64,000 nucleotides of DNA from an uncultured delta proteobacterium (GTDB lineage: Bacteria; Bdellovibrionota_C; UBA2361; OMII01): assembly GCA_903904735.1 (NCBI GenBank), contig CAIVDM010000016.1, forward strand, positions 62,001 to 126,000, in the 5' to 3' direction. The notes under the pieces were generated by a model that saw only the letters and a program-made list of their open reading frames with translations, was not told the origin of the DNA and made no database searches. Each line of letters starts with the position of its first letter. Position 1 is the first letter of the stretch. A program made the translations under genes and the position numbers. Shown here one piece after another: positions 18,865 to 27,894 of the stretch.

Positions 18865-19077
18865 ATGAATACCCTATCGCAACTTCTTGAAATCGCCAGC
18901 CGCCTCGATCACCTCGGGGGATGTGCCGAGTGGATCGCTCGTGAAACTGTACATACAGATAATTCTATCTCTCAAACCGGGACTCTTATTTCTGTCCTTG
19001 CCGAGGATATTAGGGAAAAGATCACTAATCTTGTATCCGAATTAGAGCAGATCTCGGGGATGGAAGGATCGCATTAA
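18865..19077 (+). CDS. Small helical protein of unknown function
   Basis: This 70-residue protein starts at the ATG at 18865, preceded by GAGG with 5-nt spacing. The sequence (NTLSQLLEIASRLDHLGG ... LISVLAEDIREKITNLVSEL) predicts two amphipathic helices. There is no signal peptide or membrane segment. A strong intrinsic terminator follows within 32 bp, which supports it as a real expressed gene. I do not recognise the family. Confidence 0.6.
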   Translation: MNTLSQLLEIASRLDHLGGCAEWIARETVHTDNSISQTGTLISVLAEDIREKITNLVSELEQISGMEGSH

Positions 19078-19108
19078 CCCTCCGCTAAGACCGCTAGCTC
19101 TCCGTGTT

Positions 19109-19146
19109 GACCCGTTCCTGCCGTGGCAGGCGGGTCTTTTCTTTAT
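19109..19146 (+). terminator. Intrinsic terminator
   Basis: GACCCG-TT-CCTGCC-GT-GGCAGG-CGGGTC forms a 12-bp GC-rich stem with a two-base bulge and a tight loop. It is followed directly by TTTTCTTTAT. It ends transcription of the small gene at 18865. Confidence 0.88.
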
Positions 19147-19351
19147 CCCCAATCCGCATTTTCCCTAGCCGTATGCGCCTGGAGTTTAAGCCTCCTCCTC
19201 CCTCATGCAACACCCAAACTATTGATATCTCATCACTTCCAATAATTTACTGAATCAACTACGCTTGAGCTCGGGATAAGAGATGACCGAGCGGACCTGA
19301 TGTATATCGATACGGCTCGGCAAGTCTTAGAACCAGAGCTGTGCGGTATAT

Positions 19352-19771
19352 ATGACTAATGTAGCCCTCAAACACGACATATCTGAGATTAGGGCGCATC
19401 GCTCATTCTCTGTTCTTGAGGGCGGCAAGAGACTCGAGCTCTCGGGTCCGGATCGGGGACTCTTAATCCTGGGATCCCTTCTCATATTGGCGCAGTTTCT
19501 CGATGGAGCGCTCACCATCAGCGGTGTCGCTACGTACGGCACTGCCGCCGAGGGGAATCCGATGCTACGCACATTGATAGAATTGATCGGTCTGACTCCA
19601 GCCGTGGTGCTTACAAAGCTCGCCTGCTCAGCTCTCGTGATCGTTTTATGTTACCAGGCTCACTCAATCGCGTGGCTGCCACGCGCTCTCAAGGGCATCC
19701 TGGGCGTTTATACGATCTTCGCTGTCATCCCCTGGTCAGTGATGCTGGCGAGCGAACTACTCAATTTCTAA
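19352..19771 (+). CDS. DUF5658-like small membrane protein
   Basis: This is a 139-residue protein with three to four membrane segments, near residues 33-60, 77-97 and 108-136. The arrangement FLDGALTISGV-x-YGTAAEGNPMLR matches the pattern of the DUF5658 group (LD...LT...G..E.NP), whose function is unknown. No clear ribosome binding site precedes the ATG at 19352. The Rrf2 regulator begins 99 bp downstream on the same strand. Confidence 0.72.
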   Translation: MTNVALKHDISEIRAHRSFSVLEGGKRLELSGPDRGLLILGSLLILAQFLDGALTISGVATYGTAAEGNPMLRTLIELIGLTPAVVLTKLACSALVIVLCYQAHSIAWLPRALKGILGVYTIFAVIPWSVMLASELLNF

Positions 19772-19870
19772 TGCCTTTCGGTCGGCAACCCTTGCATTCC
19801 GTTACTCACTGCTGAGAGTATTTGAGAGTCCGCGGACGCGGATGACTCTAACGATAGTGGGTGGCGTACC

Positions 19871-20344
19871 ATGCGTGTGACAAAATGGGGGGAATGCGGA
19901 GTCCTGTGCTCCCTATATCTGGCGAGACGATTTGGTGAGTCGGCCGTTGGTGCTGTTGAAATCTCCGAGAGCCAGGGATTAGACCTACAGTACACGCAGC
20001 AGGTTTTGCAGCGTCTTCGAAAGGGCGGAGTGGTCGAAAGCGAGCGAGGACCACGCGGAGGCTATCGACTAGCGAACCAGCCAGAACGCGTCACGCTAAA
20101 GGATATCCTCTACGCCGCGGAAGGTGACACGTTTCAGATCATTTGTGATTACGCGCCCATTCATCCAAACCCAGAGAATTCCTCGATGTGCGCCACGAAA
20201 GAGAACTGTAGTTTGCACTTGGTCTGGCAAGATCTACATGACGCCATCGACGCGCTTCTCGAACGTCGGACTCTCGCGGATCTCATGGCTCAAGAGAGTC
20301 AGATGCCTGGACTAGTCACGCTGACGAAAAGGCAACCGTCGTAG
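19871..20344 (+). CDS. Rrf2-family transcriptional regulator with cluster-type cysteines
   Basis: This 157-residue Rrf2 protein has a winged helix-turn-helix at residues 1-70 (recognition helix TQQVLQRLRKGGVVES, wing GGYRLA at 64-69). A C-terminal loop contains Cys92, Cys107 and Cys113, spaced as in IscR/NsrR/RirA-type sensors that bind an Fe-S cluster. It therefore probably senses iron-sulfur status, redox or nitric oxide. The target genes are not obvious; no isc or suf genes are in the window. It could regulate itself or the membrane gene upstream. Confidence 0.88.
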   Translation: MRVTKWGECGVLCSLYLARRFGESAVGAVEISESQGLDLQYTQQVLQRLRKGGVVESERGPRGGYRLANQPERVTLKDILYAAEGDTFQIICDYAPIHPNPENSSMCATKENCSLHLVWQDLHDAIDALLERRTLADLMAQESQMPGLVTLTKRQPS

Positions 20345-20366
20345 GCCGCCATTCTCGTCTTTTCGC

Positions 20367-20843
20367 TTATCTCATTTGAATCGTGGGCACAAAGGTATAC
20401 TTAAGCAAGCGAGCCTCACCCCCTCTACGAATCTCGATGGTGGCCTCGTTCTCGTTTTGCAATAACCTCATGAAAGCCGGAAATTGCGCTTGGTTTTTGA
20501 TCAGGAATTTATCCGCCGCGACGATGATATCCGAGTTCTCTAGCCCTAAGAGGGCGTAGACGCTATCCGGGGTAACATCAAACAAGCGATATTCATAACT
20601 TTCAGTGGAAGTAACTGACTGGTAAATCGGAACGAGCCGAACCGGCACTTCGCCTAACCGAAGCAACGATGCTTGTAGATCTCTGCGTTGAATCGTAAAC
20701 GAGTTAACCTTGATCGCGGGAGGTATCGGTCGAATATCCTCGATGTACTTGGGCTCACGTGGCGGCCGAGGCGCGCATCCGATGATCTCGACAGCGAAAA
20801 AACACGCGATAAGACCGCATACCGCGCTCATACCTCGATTCAT
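20367..20843 (-). CDS. Lipoprotein with a GspC-type PDZ-like domain
   Basis: This 158-residue protein has a signal peptide and the lipobox IIGC (Cys23). The C-terminal half (SFTIQRRDLQASLLRLGEVPVRLVP, then TPDSVYALLGLENSDIIVAADKF, LLQNENEATIEIRRGG) resembles the C-terminal PDZ-like domain of type II secretion protein GspC. It lacks GspC's membrane anchor and other secretion genes are absent. The ATG at 20843 overlaps the gmk stop codon (ATGA), so it is translationally coupled to gmk. Its function is unknown; protein-protein binding in the periplasm is likely. Confidence 0.7.
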   Translation of the reverse strand: MNRGMSAVCGLIACFFAVEIIGCAPRPPREPKYIEDIRPIPPAIKVNSFTIQRRDLQASLLRLGEVPVRLVPIYQSVTSTESYEYRLFDVTPDSVYALLGLENSDIIVAADKFLIKNQAQFPAFMRLLQNENEATIEIRRGGEARLLKYTFVPTIQMR

Positions 20844-21496
20844 ACTTTTACCTCGCAAAATTGCTCTACAGATTGCTTGTCCATGCGGTGGTACCTCGCT
20901 CGCTCAGCCATGACAATCGCTCGGACCTCATCGTACGTTGTGTCTAGCTTCTCATTGACGACAAGGTAATCAATCGCGTTCGACTTTCCATGAAGCCGTA
21001 AAAGAGCCTCGTATTCACTTTGCGCTGTCGTAAAGCGCCTCTGCAGCTCCGCCTCGCAAACAGTTCCCCGACGGTTCAAACGTTCTTGAAGGTCTTTAAA
21101 GGACGGTGGGACGATAAAGATAGTGACCGTATTCTCAGAAAAATGTCTTTTGAAATTCAACGCGCCTCGAATATCGATCTGAAAGAGCAGATCTTTGCCG
21201 GTCTGGATCCCATTGATAAGCGTTGCTTGGAGCGTTCCATACAAGTTACCGTGTGTCTCTTCCCACTCGAAGAACTCGCCTTGCTCCCTACGAGCGATGA
21301 ACTCCTCGCGTGATAAAAAGTGATAACTCTTCCCCGGGATCTCCTTCGGACGGGGAGGACGAGACGTCGCTGACGTTGAATACGACAACTCCTCGGGAAA
21401 TTCCGCTATCAATCGCTCACAGAACGTCGACTTACCGCTTCCAGTCGGTCCCATCAGCACAAAAAGAATTCCCTTTCTGGTTAGCTCCCGATTCAT
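20840..21496 (-). CDS. gmk: Guanylate kinase
   Basis: This 218-residue enzyme phosphorylates GMP to GDP. The P-loop GPTGSGKST is at residues 16-24. The GMP-binding region includes SYSTSATSRPPRPKEIPGKSYHFLS and EFFEWEETHGNLYGT, with DIRGALNFKR further on and IFIVPPSFKDLQERLNRRG near the lid. Length is normal. It follows the yicC-type gene, as in many bacteria. Confidence 0.97.
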   Translation of the reverse strand: MNRELTRKGILFVLMGPTGSGKSTFCERLIAEFPEELSYSTSATSRPPRPKEIPGKSYHFLSREEFIARREQGEFFEWEETHGNLYGTLQATLINGIQTGKDLLFQIDIRGALNFKRHFSENTVTIFIVPPSFKDLQERLNRRGTVCEAELQRRFTTAQSEYEALLRLHGKSNAIDYLVVNEKLDTTYDEVRAIVMAERARYHRMDKQSVEQFCEVKV

Positions 21497-21499
21497 ATC

Positions 21500-22408
21500 T
21501 TACTCTACGTTCTGTACCTGCTCACGAATACGCTCTAACTCTGTTTTCGCGTCCACCACCAGCCCCTGTACGAGGGCGTCTTGCGCCTTTGAGCCGATGG
21601 TGTTGAGTTCACGGCCAATCTCCTGCGTCAAGAAATCAAGCTTTCGCCCCACTCCATCAGCGTGACCAAGAAGCGTGCTCGAGAATTGCCCGAGATGAAT
21701 CTCAAGTCTCGAGAGCTCTTCAGCCACATCGACGCGGTCAGCCAACAAGGCGACTTCCTCCGCTAGTCGCACAGGGTCCACCGTCACTTCGTCCGTGAGC
21801 AGTCTCAGTCGTTCCCGCATCCGATCTCGCAGTCGCTCCGACGCTCCTGACATAGCGCTTCCGATCTGATCACGTATGCGCCTGAGGGTTCCGACCCTAG
21901 ACGAGATATCCTCATACAACCCTTTACCTTCAGCCTGCCGAGCGCGCGCCAGTTGTTGGCTAGCCTCATTGATAACGTCCACAAGAAGCGCGAGCTCACT
22001 TTCATCCGCCAGCTGCCGCTCCGCAGGGGCAATATCCTGTCGTAACACGAGATTGGCCAAGAACTCCCCGAGGGTATCGCCTCTCACTCCATAACGCTTG
22101 CACGCGGCGGTGTAGCTGGATACAGCCTGGTCCACCTCGCTCCAGTTTTGCTCGGTTTCCGAATCATTGGCTCGCGCCCGACGAGAAACAGAAACCTCAA
22201 TTCTGCCGCGCCTGTGAATTTTTTGAAGGATACTTTTCACATCTCGCTCGACAGTGGAGAAGCAGCGAGGAGCTTTCACGGCGACCTCGAGAAAACGGCT
22301 ATTCACCGAACGGATCTCGACATCAACATCCACGTCGCCGCCGCTCGCGGACGCCCGGGCAAATCCCGTCATACTACGCAAGGATGAGGCTTCGTGGTTC
22401 GTTGACAT
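21500..22408 (-). CDS. YicC/YloC-family endoribonuclease
   Basis: This 302-residue protein has the family N-terminus LRSMTGFARA and SVNSRFLEVAVKAPR, and the C-terminal signature GVGRKLDFLTQEIGRELNTIGSKA, followed by KTELERIREQVQNVE. The family is known as YicC-like RNases that act on small RNAs and affect stationary-phase survival. I chose the ATG at 22408, with AGGG just upstream, over a GTG at 22426 that would overlap the upstream gene. It is followed 3 bp later by gmk, a common pairing. Confidence 0.93.
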   Translation of the reverse strand: MSTNHEASSLRSMTGFARASASGGDVDVDVEIRSVNSRFLEVAVKAPRCFSTVERDVKSILQKIHRRGRIEVSVSRRARANDSETEQNWSEVDQAVSSYTAACKRYGVRGDTLGEFLANLVLRQDIAPAERQLADESELALLVDVINEASQQLARARQAEGKGLYEDISSRVGTLRRIRDQIGSAMSGASERLRDRMRERLRLLTDEVTVDPVRLAEEVALLADRVDVAEELSRLEIHLGQFSSTLLGHADGVGRKLDFLTQEIGRELNTIGSKAQDALVQGLVVDAKTELERIREQVQNVE

Positions 22409-22413
22409 GATCC

Positions 22414-23427
22414 CTAAATACTCCACTCAGAGACTGCCTCACGCAGCCTGGTCAGGTTAACCGCGGCTGTTCCCACTTCTGAGACAACGATTCCCGCCGC
22501 GATATTCGCTAGCACTCCAGCAGTCACCGGAGAGGCTCCTACCGCCAGCGCTGAGGTAAACACGGCTATTACTGTATCGCCGGCGCCGCTTACATCGAAT
22601 ACCTTCTGGGCCATTGTTTCAAGGTGTAGTCCTTCAGGGCTATTTGCCCCTCTTACCACCATGCCATCCTCGCCTAGCGAGACGACCATCAACTCGGAAT
22701 TCCATTTATTGATCAGCATTTCACAAGCGTGGAACGCGTCCTCGATCGTTTTAATGCTCTGTCCGGAGGCCCTCTCCGCCTCTTTCCGATTGGGTTTCGC
22801 GGCGCTCATCACCTGGTAGCGATCGTAGTTGCGGGGGTGTGGATCAACAAAGAGGGGCCGTGTCCGCAATCCAAGCCTGCCGGCGGCGTAGGCGTCCGAA
22901 AGGACATGTAAGAGCTCCGACGACACGGTACCCTTACCGTAATCAGAGAGGACTACCGCTTTACAAGCGTCGATTTCCGAGTCTACCGTCCTCGACAACT
23001 TCGCCGAAGTTTCCGCGCTGAGATCCTCCCGTATTTCCCTATCCACACGGACAATCTGCTGCGAGGCCGCCATCACTCTTGTCTTCAAAGTTGTTGGTCG
23101 CTCAGACGCGATGATGATGCCCGAACAGTCGGCACCGTTCTCCTCAAAAAGACGAATGACCGACTTTCCATCCTCATCGGCTCCAACGACGCCGCATACC
23201 TTTGGCTTCGCCCCGATAGTCGCCAGGTTACACACTACGTTACCAGCGCCGCCGAGCCGATCCTCAATACGCACCACTTCAACAATAGGTACGGGAGCCT
23301 CCGGCGATATTCGTTCGACCTTACCCCAGACGTATCGATCTAACATGATATCCCCGACAACAAGAATCGGCACGGACGCGATACGCTCGAGCGTAGAGAG
23401 CAGTTCTTCTTTATTTCCCAATCTCAT
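22414..23427 (-). CDS. rfaE1: D-glycero-beta-D-manno-heptose-7-phosphate kinase (HldE N-domain type)
   Basis: This 337-residue PfkB-family sugar kinase matches the kinase half of HldE. Motifs are VVGDIMLDRYVWGKVERISPEAP, RLGGAGNVVCNLA, VLSDYGKGTVS, VDPHPRNYDRY and the ATP/anion-hole signature DVSGAGDTVIAVFTSAL. It makes heptose 1,7-bisphosphate for the ADP-heptose pathway. The adenylyltransferase half is absent, so a separate gene must supply that step. It sits between heptosyltransferase and yicC genes. Confidence 0.95.
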   Translation of the reverse strand: MRLGNKEELLSTLERIASVPILVVGDIMLDRYVWGKVERISPEAPVPIVEVVRIEDRLGGAGNVVCNLATIGAKPKVCGVVGADEDGKSVIRLFEENGADCSGIIIASERPTTLKTRVMAASQQIVRVDREIREDLSAETSAKLSRTVDSEIDACKAVVLSDYGKGTVSSELLHVLSDAYAAGRLGLRTRPLFVDPHPRNYDRYQVMSAAKPNRKEAERASGQSIKTIEDAFHACEMLINKWNSELMVVSLGEDGMVVRGANSPEGLHLETMAQKVFDVSGAGDTVIAVFTSALAVGASPVTAGVLANIAAGIVVSEVGTAAVNLTRLREAVSEWSI

Positions 23428-23484
23428 AGCAGTGTTATAGCAAGACGCCTAGGGCGGCGCTACCCAACCCGAGAACAATCGAAG

Positions 23485-24492
23485 CTAAGGGACCGTGTTC
23501 AGGCGCTCAAGAACCGCCTCGGGAGTGATTAAACGCATACAAACCTTGCCTAGACCTGGACAAACACGACGCTTGCACGGCGAGCACGCGACGGTCGCCG
23601 AAATAGCCAGGTGCTCACTCCCCCGAGGGGCGTTTCTGAGCATGGGCGTCGGACCGAACAACGTAATATGAGGCACGCCTACGGCGCCGGCGATGTGCCC
23701 TGGACCCGAATCTGGTCCGATACAAGCTCGGGCTCCCCGCACCAACGCCACCAATTCAGCCAAGGTGGTTTTGCCAGCGGTATTCACGATCTTTGCCTTC
23801 GTCGGCACTTTTTCCAGCCTGGCAGCCATGTCTACCTTGGTCTTGTCACCCAAGAGGACAACCGTCTCTTCCCCGATCAGCCCCAAGAGCCCGGCATACC
23901 CTTCTTCAGGCCAGTCCTTTGAGTCCCATGATGAGCCCAAGATAAGCGCGACGTATCCCTTTGATAATTGATTCGCCCACGGCGCCGAAACCGTATCGAG
24001 CGTAATGTGAGAGAGGCCCGAAGAGAGATTCCCGTCGCTCGATACCCCAATGCGCCCGAGGAAGGTCTGATAATGGTCAACTTTGGCGATCACCTCACCT
24101 TGAGGATCGACGTGCTCTGTATTGAACAACCAATTCATCTCCTTAGCGTCGCGTCGATGAAAGCCAATCCGCCGCGGAGAGCGCGAGAGCCATGAAAAAA
24201 GACCACTCTTAAAGTGGCGTTGAAGATCCAGCGTCACATCGAACGCGCGGGCCCGAAGCTCCTTCCGAAGAGATAATACGCCCCTGATTCCACGCGGCCT
24301 CTCAAAGACAAGCACCTCGTCCACTTTAGCGTGAAGTCTCACTATTCCGGCGCACGCAGGCTCGACCAACCATGTGATGTGAGCAGTCGGTGAGACCTTC
24401 TTAATCATGTCCACGATGTAGAGACCTCGAACCACATCGCCCAAGGCCCCCATCAGGATTACCAAGATCCGCTGTGGCACGTCACTCATCAT
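23485..24492 (-). CDS. LPS heptosyltransferase (GT9)
   Basis: This 335-residue GT9 protein starts MMSDVPQRILVILMGALGDVV, the WaaC/WaaF-type N-terminal motif. A C-terminal donor-binding lobe has VALILGSSWDSKDWPEEGYAGLL and CIGPDSGPGHIAGAVGVPHITLFGP. It transfers ADP-heptose to the LPS inner core on the cytoplasmic face. Near the C-terminus a cysteine group (CSPCKRRVCPGLGKVCM) matches the conserved Cys pattern of some GT9 enzymes. Its first codons overlap the upstream kinase gene by 11 bp. Confidence 0.93.
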   Translation of the reverse strand: MMSDVPQRILVILMGALGDVVRGLYIVDMIKKVSPTAHITWLVEPACAGIVRLHAKVDEVLVFERPRGIRGVLSLRKELRARAFDVTLDLQRHFKSGLFSWLSRSPRRIGFHRRDAKEMNWLFNTEHVDPQGEVIAKVDHYQTFLGRIGVSSDGNLSSGLSHITLDTVSAPWANQLSKGYVALILGSSWDSKDWPEEGYAGLLGLIGEETVVLLGDKTKVDMAARLEKVPTKAKIVNTAGKTTLAELVALVRGARACIGPDSGPGHIAGAVGVPHITLFGPTPMLRNAPRGSEHLAISATVACSPCKRRVCPGLGKVCMRLITPEAVLERLNTVP

Positions 24493-25225
24493 AGCTCCGC
24501 AAGGTCAGAGACATCATCTCGGACAACAGCGGAGAGAGCTTGTGTTTAATAACGGCTCGCCTCCAGCGGCGTAAATAGAGCTCTCGTAACGCGTGCTGAG
24601 TACCCTTGAAATAGCACGCCTTATCGAAATCGACGATGTAAACCTTGTCACCTTTGCCCACGAGGACATTGCCCGGATGAAGATCAACATGAAAAATGCG
24701 GTGCTTTATGAGGATACGAATCTGTTCTGATAACCCGTCCAATGCCCGCGGTAACGCGTCCCCCTCATTTTCCCCAATTTCGACGATAGATCGTGTATCG
24801 CGGAGCTCTTCCATCAACAACCAGGTGCTGTATATGGTTGATCCCTTCTGAACGAAAGCGATTGGCTCTGGGGCGTTAAGACCCAGCGAACGCACCAGCT
24901 CGAGCATCTCGAACTCTACCTTTGACCGTAACTGCCCGAGACAAAGAAAATGTCCGGCAGTGAGCTTTCTCAACATGCCACCGTGCGAATATCGCTTCAG
25001 AAAGACCTTCCCTAAACCCGGGACATCGATAAGTCTTGTCTTCCCTCGACCGCCCAAGACACCAGGGCTCGGTGAATCCACATCGCTCAGTAGCTCTTGC
25101 ACAACTTTAGTGGCTTGCTCATCGCTCAGCAATCCTCGGCTCGATATGGTGTAAGGTCCCCGCACAAGCGGAGTAAACGGCGGTGTCGATTCTGACGTGG
25201 TTACGGCTGCGCTCATAGCACTCAC
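24482..25225 (-). CDS. LPS inner-core sugar kinase, KdkA/WaaP-like
   Basis: This 247-residue protein-kinase-fold protein resembles Kdo kinase KdkA. It has GLGKVFLKRYSHGGMLRKLT (ATP-binding Lys), a catalytic loop HVDLHPGNVLV (Asp as base, Asn for metal) and YIVDFDKA (metal-binding Asp). Such kinases phosphorylate Kdo or heptose of the LPS core and so strengthen divalent-cation bridging of the outer membrane. A GTG at 25225 overlaps the preceding stop (GTGA); an ATG at 25216 is an alternative. It lies between two heptosyltransferases. Confidence 0.88.
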   Translation of the reverse strand: MSAMSAAVTTSESTPPFTPLVRGPYTISSRGLLSDEQATKVVQELLSDVDSPSPGVLGGRGKTRLIDVPGLGKVFLKRYSHGGMLRKLTAGHFLCLGQLRSKVEFEMLELVRSLGLNAPEPIAFVQKGSTIYSTWLLMEELRDTRSIVEIGENEGDALPRALDGLSEQIRILIKHRIFHVDLHPGNVLVGKGDKVYIVDFDKACYFKGTQHALRELYLRRWRRAVIKHKLSPLLSEMMSLTLRSYDE

Positions 25226-26334
25226 GATGAAATAACCTGAAACGGAGCCCCACCTCGCAATCGGAGACTCTCGGACCGAACATCCGAAATAGCCTGCAAT
25301 ACGAGGTCACTCGAAACTCCCGTAATGCACGCGTTAGTGCCCGTGGGGCATCTTCGCGAACCATGTCGACGACAAGGCTTGCAAAACAGATCACCCTTTT
25401 CTACCACGATTGCTCGATTCTTCCAGGGACCAAACCCAAATAGAGGAGATGTCGCGCAGTATACAGCCACCGTTGGGAGCCGCGCCGCTGACGCCAAATG
25501 AAGCGCCAAGCTGTCGTTACACACAACACCCTGGGAGTGTCGAATAATATGGATAAGCTCCAGAAGTGTCGTTCGACCGCACGTATCAACCACATCGTCC
25601 CCAAGCCCGGCGGCTACGTCGCGACACGCGGCGCTATCGTCCGGCGCCCCAACTACCACCACTCGGTGGCCACGCGCTATAAGCCCCTGGGCGACCTCTC
25701 GAAATCCTTGAGACGACCAGCGCTTCGTCTCCCAAGCGCTACCGGGCGAAAGCACGAAGTATGCCTTGGGAGCGGCGACAACGGCTTGAACGCTCTCTGA
25801 GATATCCTCGCTATCAGTCTCGGGAATCCGCAGAGAAAAACGCTCAGAAACCACACTCGGCCCCGGTCGTTTGAGCGCATCTATCTCGCCTTGGAGATCA
25901 GGCGAAAGATCCTCACTGAGGAGCTCTAAATTCCTGATAACTTCGTGGCATCGGGCGGTCTTTACCACACGCCTCGTATAGAGGAATGAACCATAAGCCT
26001 CTGCATAGCCTACCCGTTCGGGCACTCTCGCTAACCAGAGGAGAAGGCTCGTGCGCGGTGAGCGATGGAATGAATATGCCCGATCAAAATTACGCGCGCG
26101 AATCTCCCGCGCGAACGCGCGAAGCGCCTTCCAGCCTTTGTTGGCTTTTCTACGATCAAAAACGATAACGTCATCTACGAGCGGGTCGCGCTTTACGTAG
26201 GACACAAACTGTGGAGGCACGAGCACTGTCACGTGCGTCGTAGGATCAGAGACCTTGAGTGCCTCGATCACTGGCGACGTGAGTAGCAAGTCACCGAGAT
26301 AACCTTTTGGAACAAGAAGAACTCGCTTGGTCAC
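25222..26334 (-). CDS. LPS heptosyltransferase (GT9, WaaF-like)
   Basis: This is a 370-residue GT9 enzyme. The GTG at 26334, with CAGG about ten bases upstream, puts KRVLLVPKGYLGDLLLTSPV at the N-terminus; further upstream the frame only overlaps rlmN. The donor-site lobe has SPGSAWETKRWSSQGF and GVVCNDSLALHLASAARLPT. It has the same C-terminal Cys-rich ending as its neighbour (CKPCRRHGSRRCPTG). It probably adds the other inner-core heptose. The stop overlaps the kinase start. Confidence 0.92.
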   Translation of the reverse strand: MTKRVLLVPKGYLGDLLLTSPVIEALKVSDPTTHVTVLVPPQFVSYVKRDPLVDDVIVFDRRKANKGWKALRAFAREIRARNFDRAYSFHRSPRTSLLLWLARVPERVGYAEAYGSFLYTRRVVKTARCHEVIRNLELLSEDLSPDLQGEIDALKRPGPSVVSERFSLRIPETDSEDISESVQAVVAAPKAYFVLSPGSAWETKRWSSQGFREVAQGLIARGHRVVVVGAPDDSAACRDVAAGLGDDVVDTCGRTTLLELIHIIRHSQGVVCNDSLALHLASAARLPTVAVYCATSPLFGFGPWKNRAIVVEKGDLFCKPCRRHGSRRCPTGTNACITGVSSDLVLQAISDVRSESLRLRGGAPFQVISS

Positions 26335-26348
26335 GAATATAGCCTGAA

Positions 26349-27431
26349 TTACGCTGCCACCTGGTCCACTACTGGAAGACGAGATGCTTGCGTAGACTCC
26401 GTTGCAAGTTGCCCACAAGCGGCGGCGATGTCAGCTCCCTTCGACCATCGTATGAACGCTTGAAGTCCCTGGGAGTTAAGGTATCGCTGCCAGGTGAATA
26501 CCCAGTCTTTTGCTGGCGTCTTGTACCCGAGTCCAGCGTTGTCATTGTACGGGATAAGGTTGACCTTTACCGGCAAGCCTCTCATCAGCTTCGCCAGTCG
26601 ACGCATATCATCCTCAGTGTCGTTGAGCTCTCCTAGCATCACATACTCAATCGTCACTTTCTTTCGAGGCCCTACTGGAAACCCTTTCACGGCGTCTAGA
26701 AGCTCTGAGATTGGGAACCGAAGATTTACTGGCATTACCTGCGAGCGAATTTCGTCGGTCGTCGCGTTGAGAGACACCGCTAAGCTTACCGACACATCAC
26801 TAGCCGCCAGTTTTCGAATCGCGGGAACAAGCCCGACGGTTGACACGGTAACTTTACGAGGCGACATACCGTATCCCCGTCGATCAGTGAGATTGCGCAC
26901 TGACCGAGTGACGCCATCAAAATTATGCAGCGGCTCTCCCATCCCCATGAAGACTATATTTTGGAAAGAGTCCCCAAAGTTCTTCGCGTCCTCAATGACG
27001 CCATTCACCTGCCGCAAAATCTCCGATGTGGAGAGGCTGCGTTTTAAGCCCATGGTTCCTGTGCGACAGAACTTACATCCCATCGCACAGCCCACCTGCG
27101 ACGAAACGCAGAGGGTCATTCGGTTAGCCTGCTTTATCATCACTGACTCAACGAGATCGCCGTTCTCTACCTCAAAGAGATACTTACGAGTCCCATCAGT
27201 ACTAATCTTGCGCTCATGAATCCGCGCCTTGGGAAACACGAATGACGCCGCCAAACGAACGCGCAGTTCGCGACTAATATTCGTCATCTGCTCGAAATCG
27301 GTGACACCCTTGCGGTACACCCATTCAAAGAGTTGCGTGGCGCGAAACTTAGTCGCGGCGAACTCGGTTTCTAAGAGCTCTGTAAGCTCAGAGTAACTGT
27401 AATTGTAGAAATCTCTGACTTCGTCACTCAC
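26349..27431 (-). CDS. rlmN: Dual-specificity 23S rRNA/tRNA adenine C2 methyltransferase RlmN
   Basis: This is a 360-residue radical SAM enzyme. The cluster motif is CAMGCKFC (CxxxCxxC), with GMGEPLHNFDGV for SAM binding and VSLNATTDEIRSQVMPVN. The second catalytic cysteine lies in the C-terminal GADIAAACGQLA. It methylates A2503 of 23S rRNA and A37 of some tRNAs. A GTG start at 27431 follows a GGGGGC-type site. It lies 21 bp after ndk, a frequent ndk-rlmN pairing. Confidence 0.97.
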   Translation of the reverse strand: MSDEVRDFYNYSYSELTELLETEFAATKFRATQLFEWVYRKGVTDFEQMTNISRELRVRLAASFVFPKARIHERKISTDGTRKYLFEVENGDLVESVMIKQANRMTLCVSSQVGCAMGCKFCRTGTMGLKRSLSTSEILRQVNGVIEDAKNFGDSFQNIVFMGMGEPLHNFDGVTRSVRNLTDRRGYGMSPRKVTVSTVGLVPAIRKLAASDVSVSLAVSLNATTDEIRSQVMPVNLRFPISELLDAVKGFPVGPRKKVTIEYVMLGELNDTEDDMRRLAKLMRGLPVKVNLIPYNDNAGLGYKTPAKDWVFTWQRYLNSQGLQAFIRWSKGADIAAACGQLATESTQASRLPVVDQVAA

Positions 27432-27452
27432 AGAGCCCCCTCAGATAAACTG

Positions 27453-27866
27453 TTATTTCAGCTCAGGGAAGAACAACGCGATCTCAACAGCCGCGTTCTC
27501 GGCGCTATCCGAACCGTGCACCGCGTTCGCCGCGATGCTCTCGGCGTACAAGGCCCGAATTGTGCCTTTGTCCGCCTTCTTTGGGTCTGTCGCGCCCATG
27601 AGAGTTCGATTGAGATTAACCGCGTCCTCACCCTCGAGCACTGAAACGAGCACTCGACCGGAGCACATATAATCAATGAGCTCTCCGTAAAAAGGACGAT
27701 CTTTATGAATGATGTAGAACTGTCCAGCTTGCTCTGGTGTAAGCGTCATCATACGAGCCGCTACGATTGAGAGACCCGCTTCCTCGAAATGGTTAAGGAT
27801 CTTTCCGCACAAATTGCGCGCTGTAGCGTCAGGCTTAATGATTGAGAGAGTTCGTTGATTTGTCAT
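27453..27866 (-). CDS. ndk: Nucleoside diphosphate kinase
   Basis: This 137-residue enzyme exchanges the gamma phosphate between nucleoside tri- and diphosphates. The N-terminal [15 protein letters not shown] is typical. The catalytic histidine lies in [13 protein letters not shown], with [15 protein letters not shown] binding nucleotide. The ATG at 27866 follows TTAGGTAA with 8-nt spacing. Its leader is long and may hold a separate RNA (see 27895-28106). Confidence 0.97.
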   Translation of the reverse strand: MTNQRTLSIIKPDATARNLCGKILNHFEEAGLSIVAARMMTLTPEQAGQFYIIHKDRPFYGELIDYMCSGRVLVSVLEGEDAVNLNRTLMGATDPKKADKGTIRALYAESIAANAVHGSDSAENAAVEIALFFPELK

Positions 27867-27894
27867 AGAGATTACCTAAGAGAATTACCTTTTC

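Noticed and set aside
26494-27219. 241-codon plus-strand frame
   Set aside because: It is antisense to rlmN. It has no family and reflects the codon bias of the real gene.
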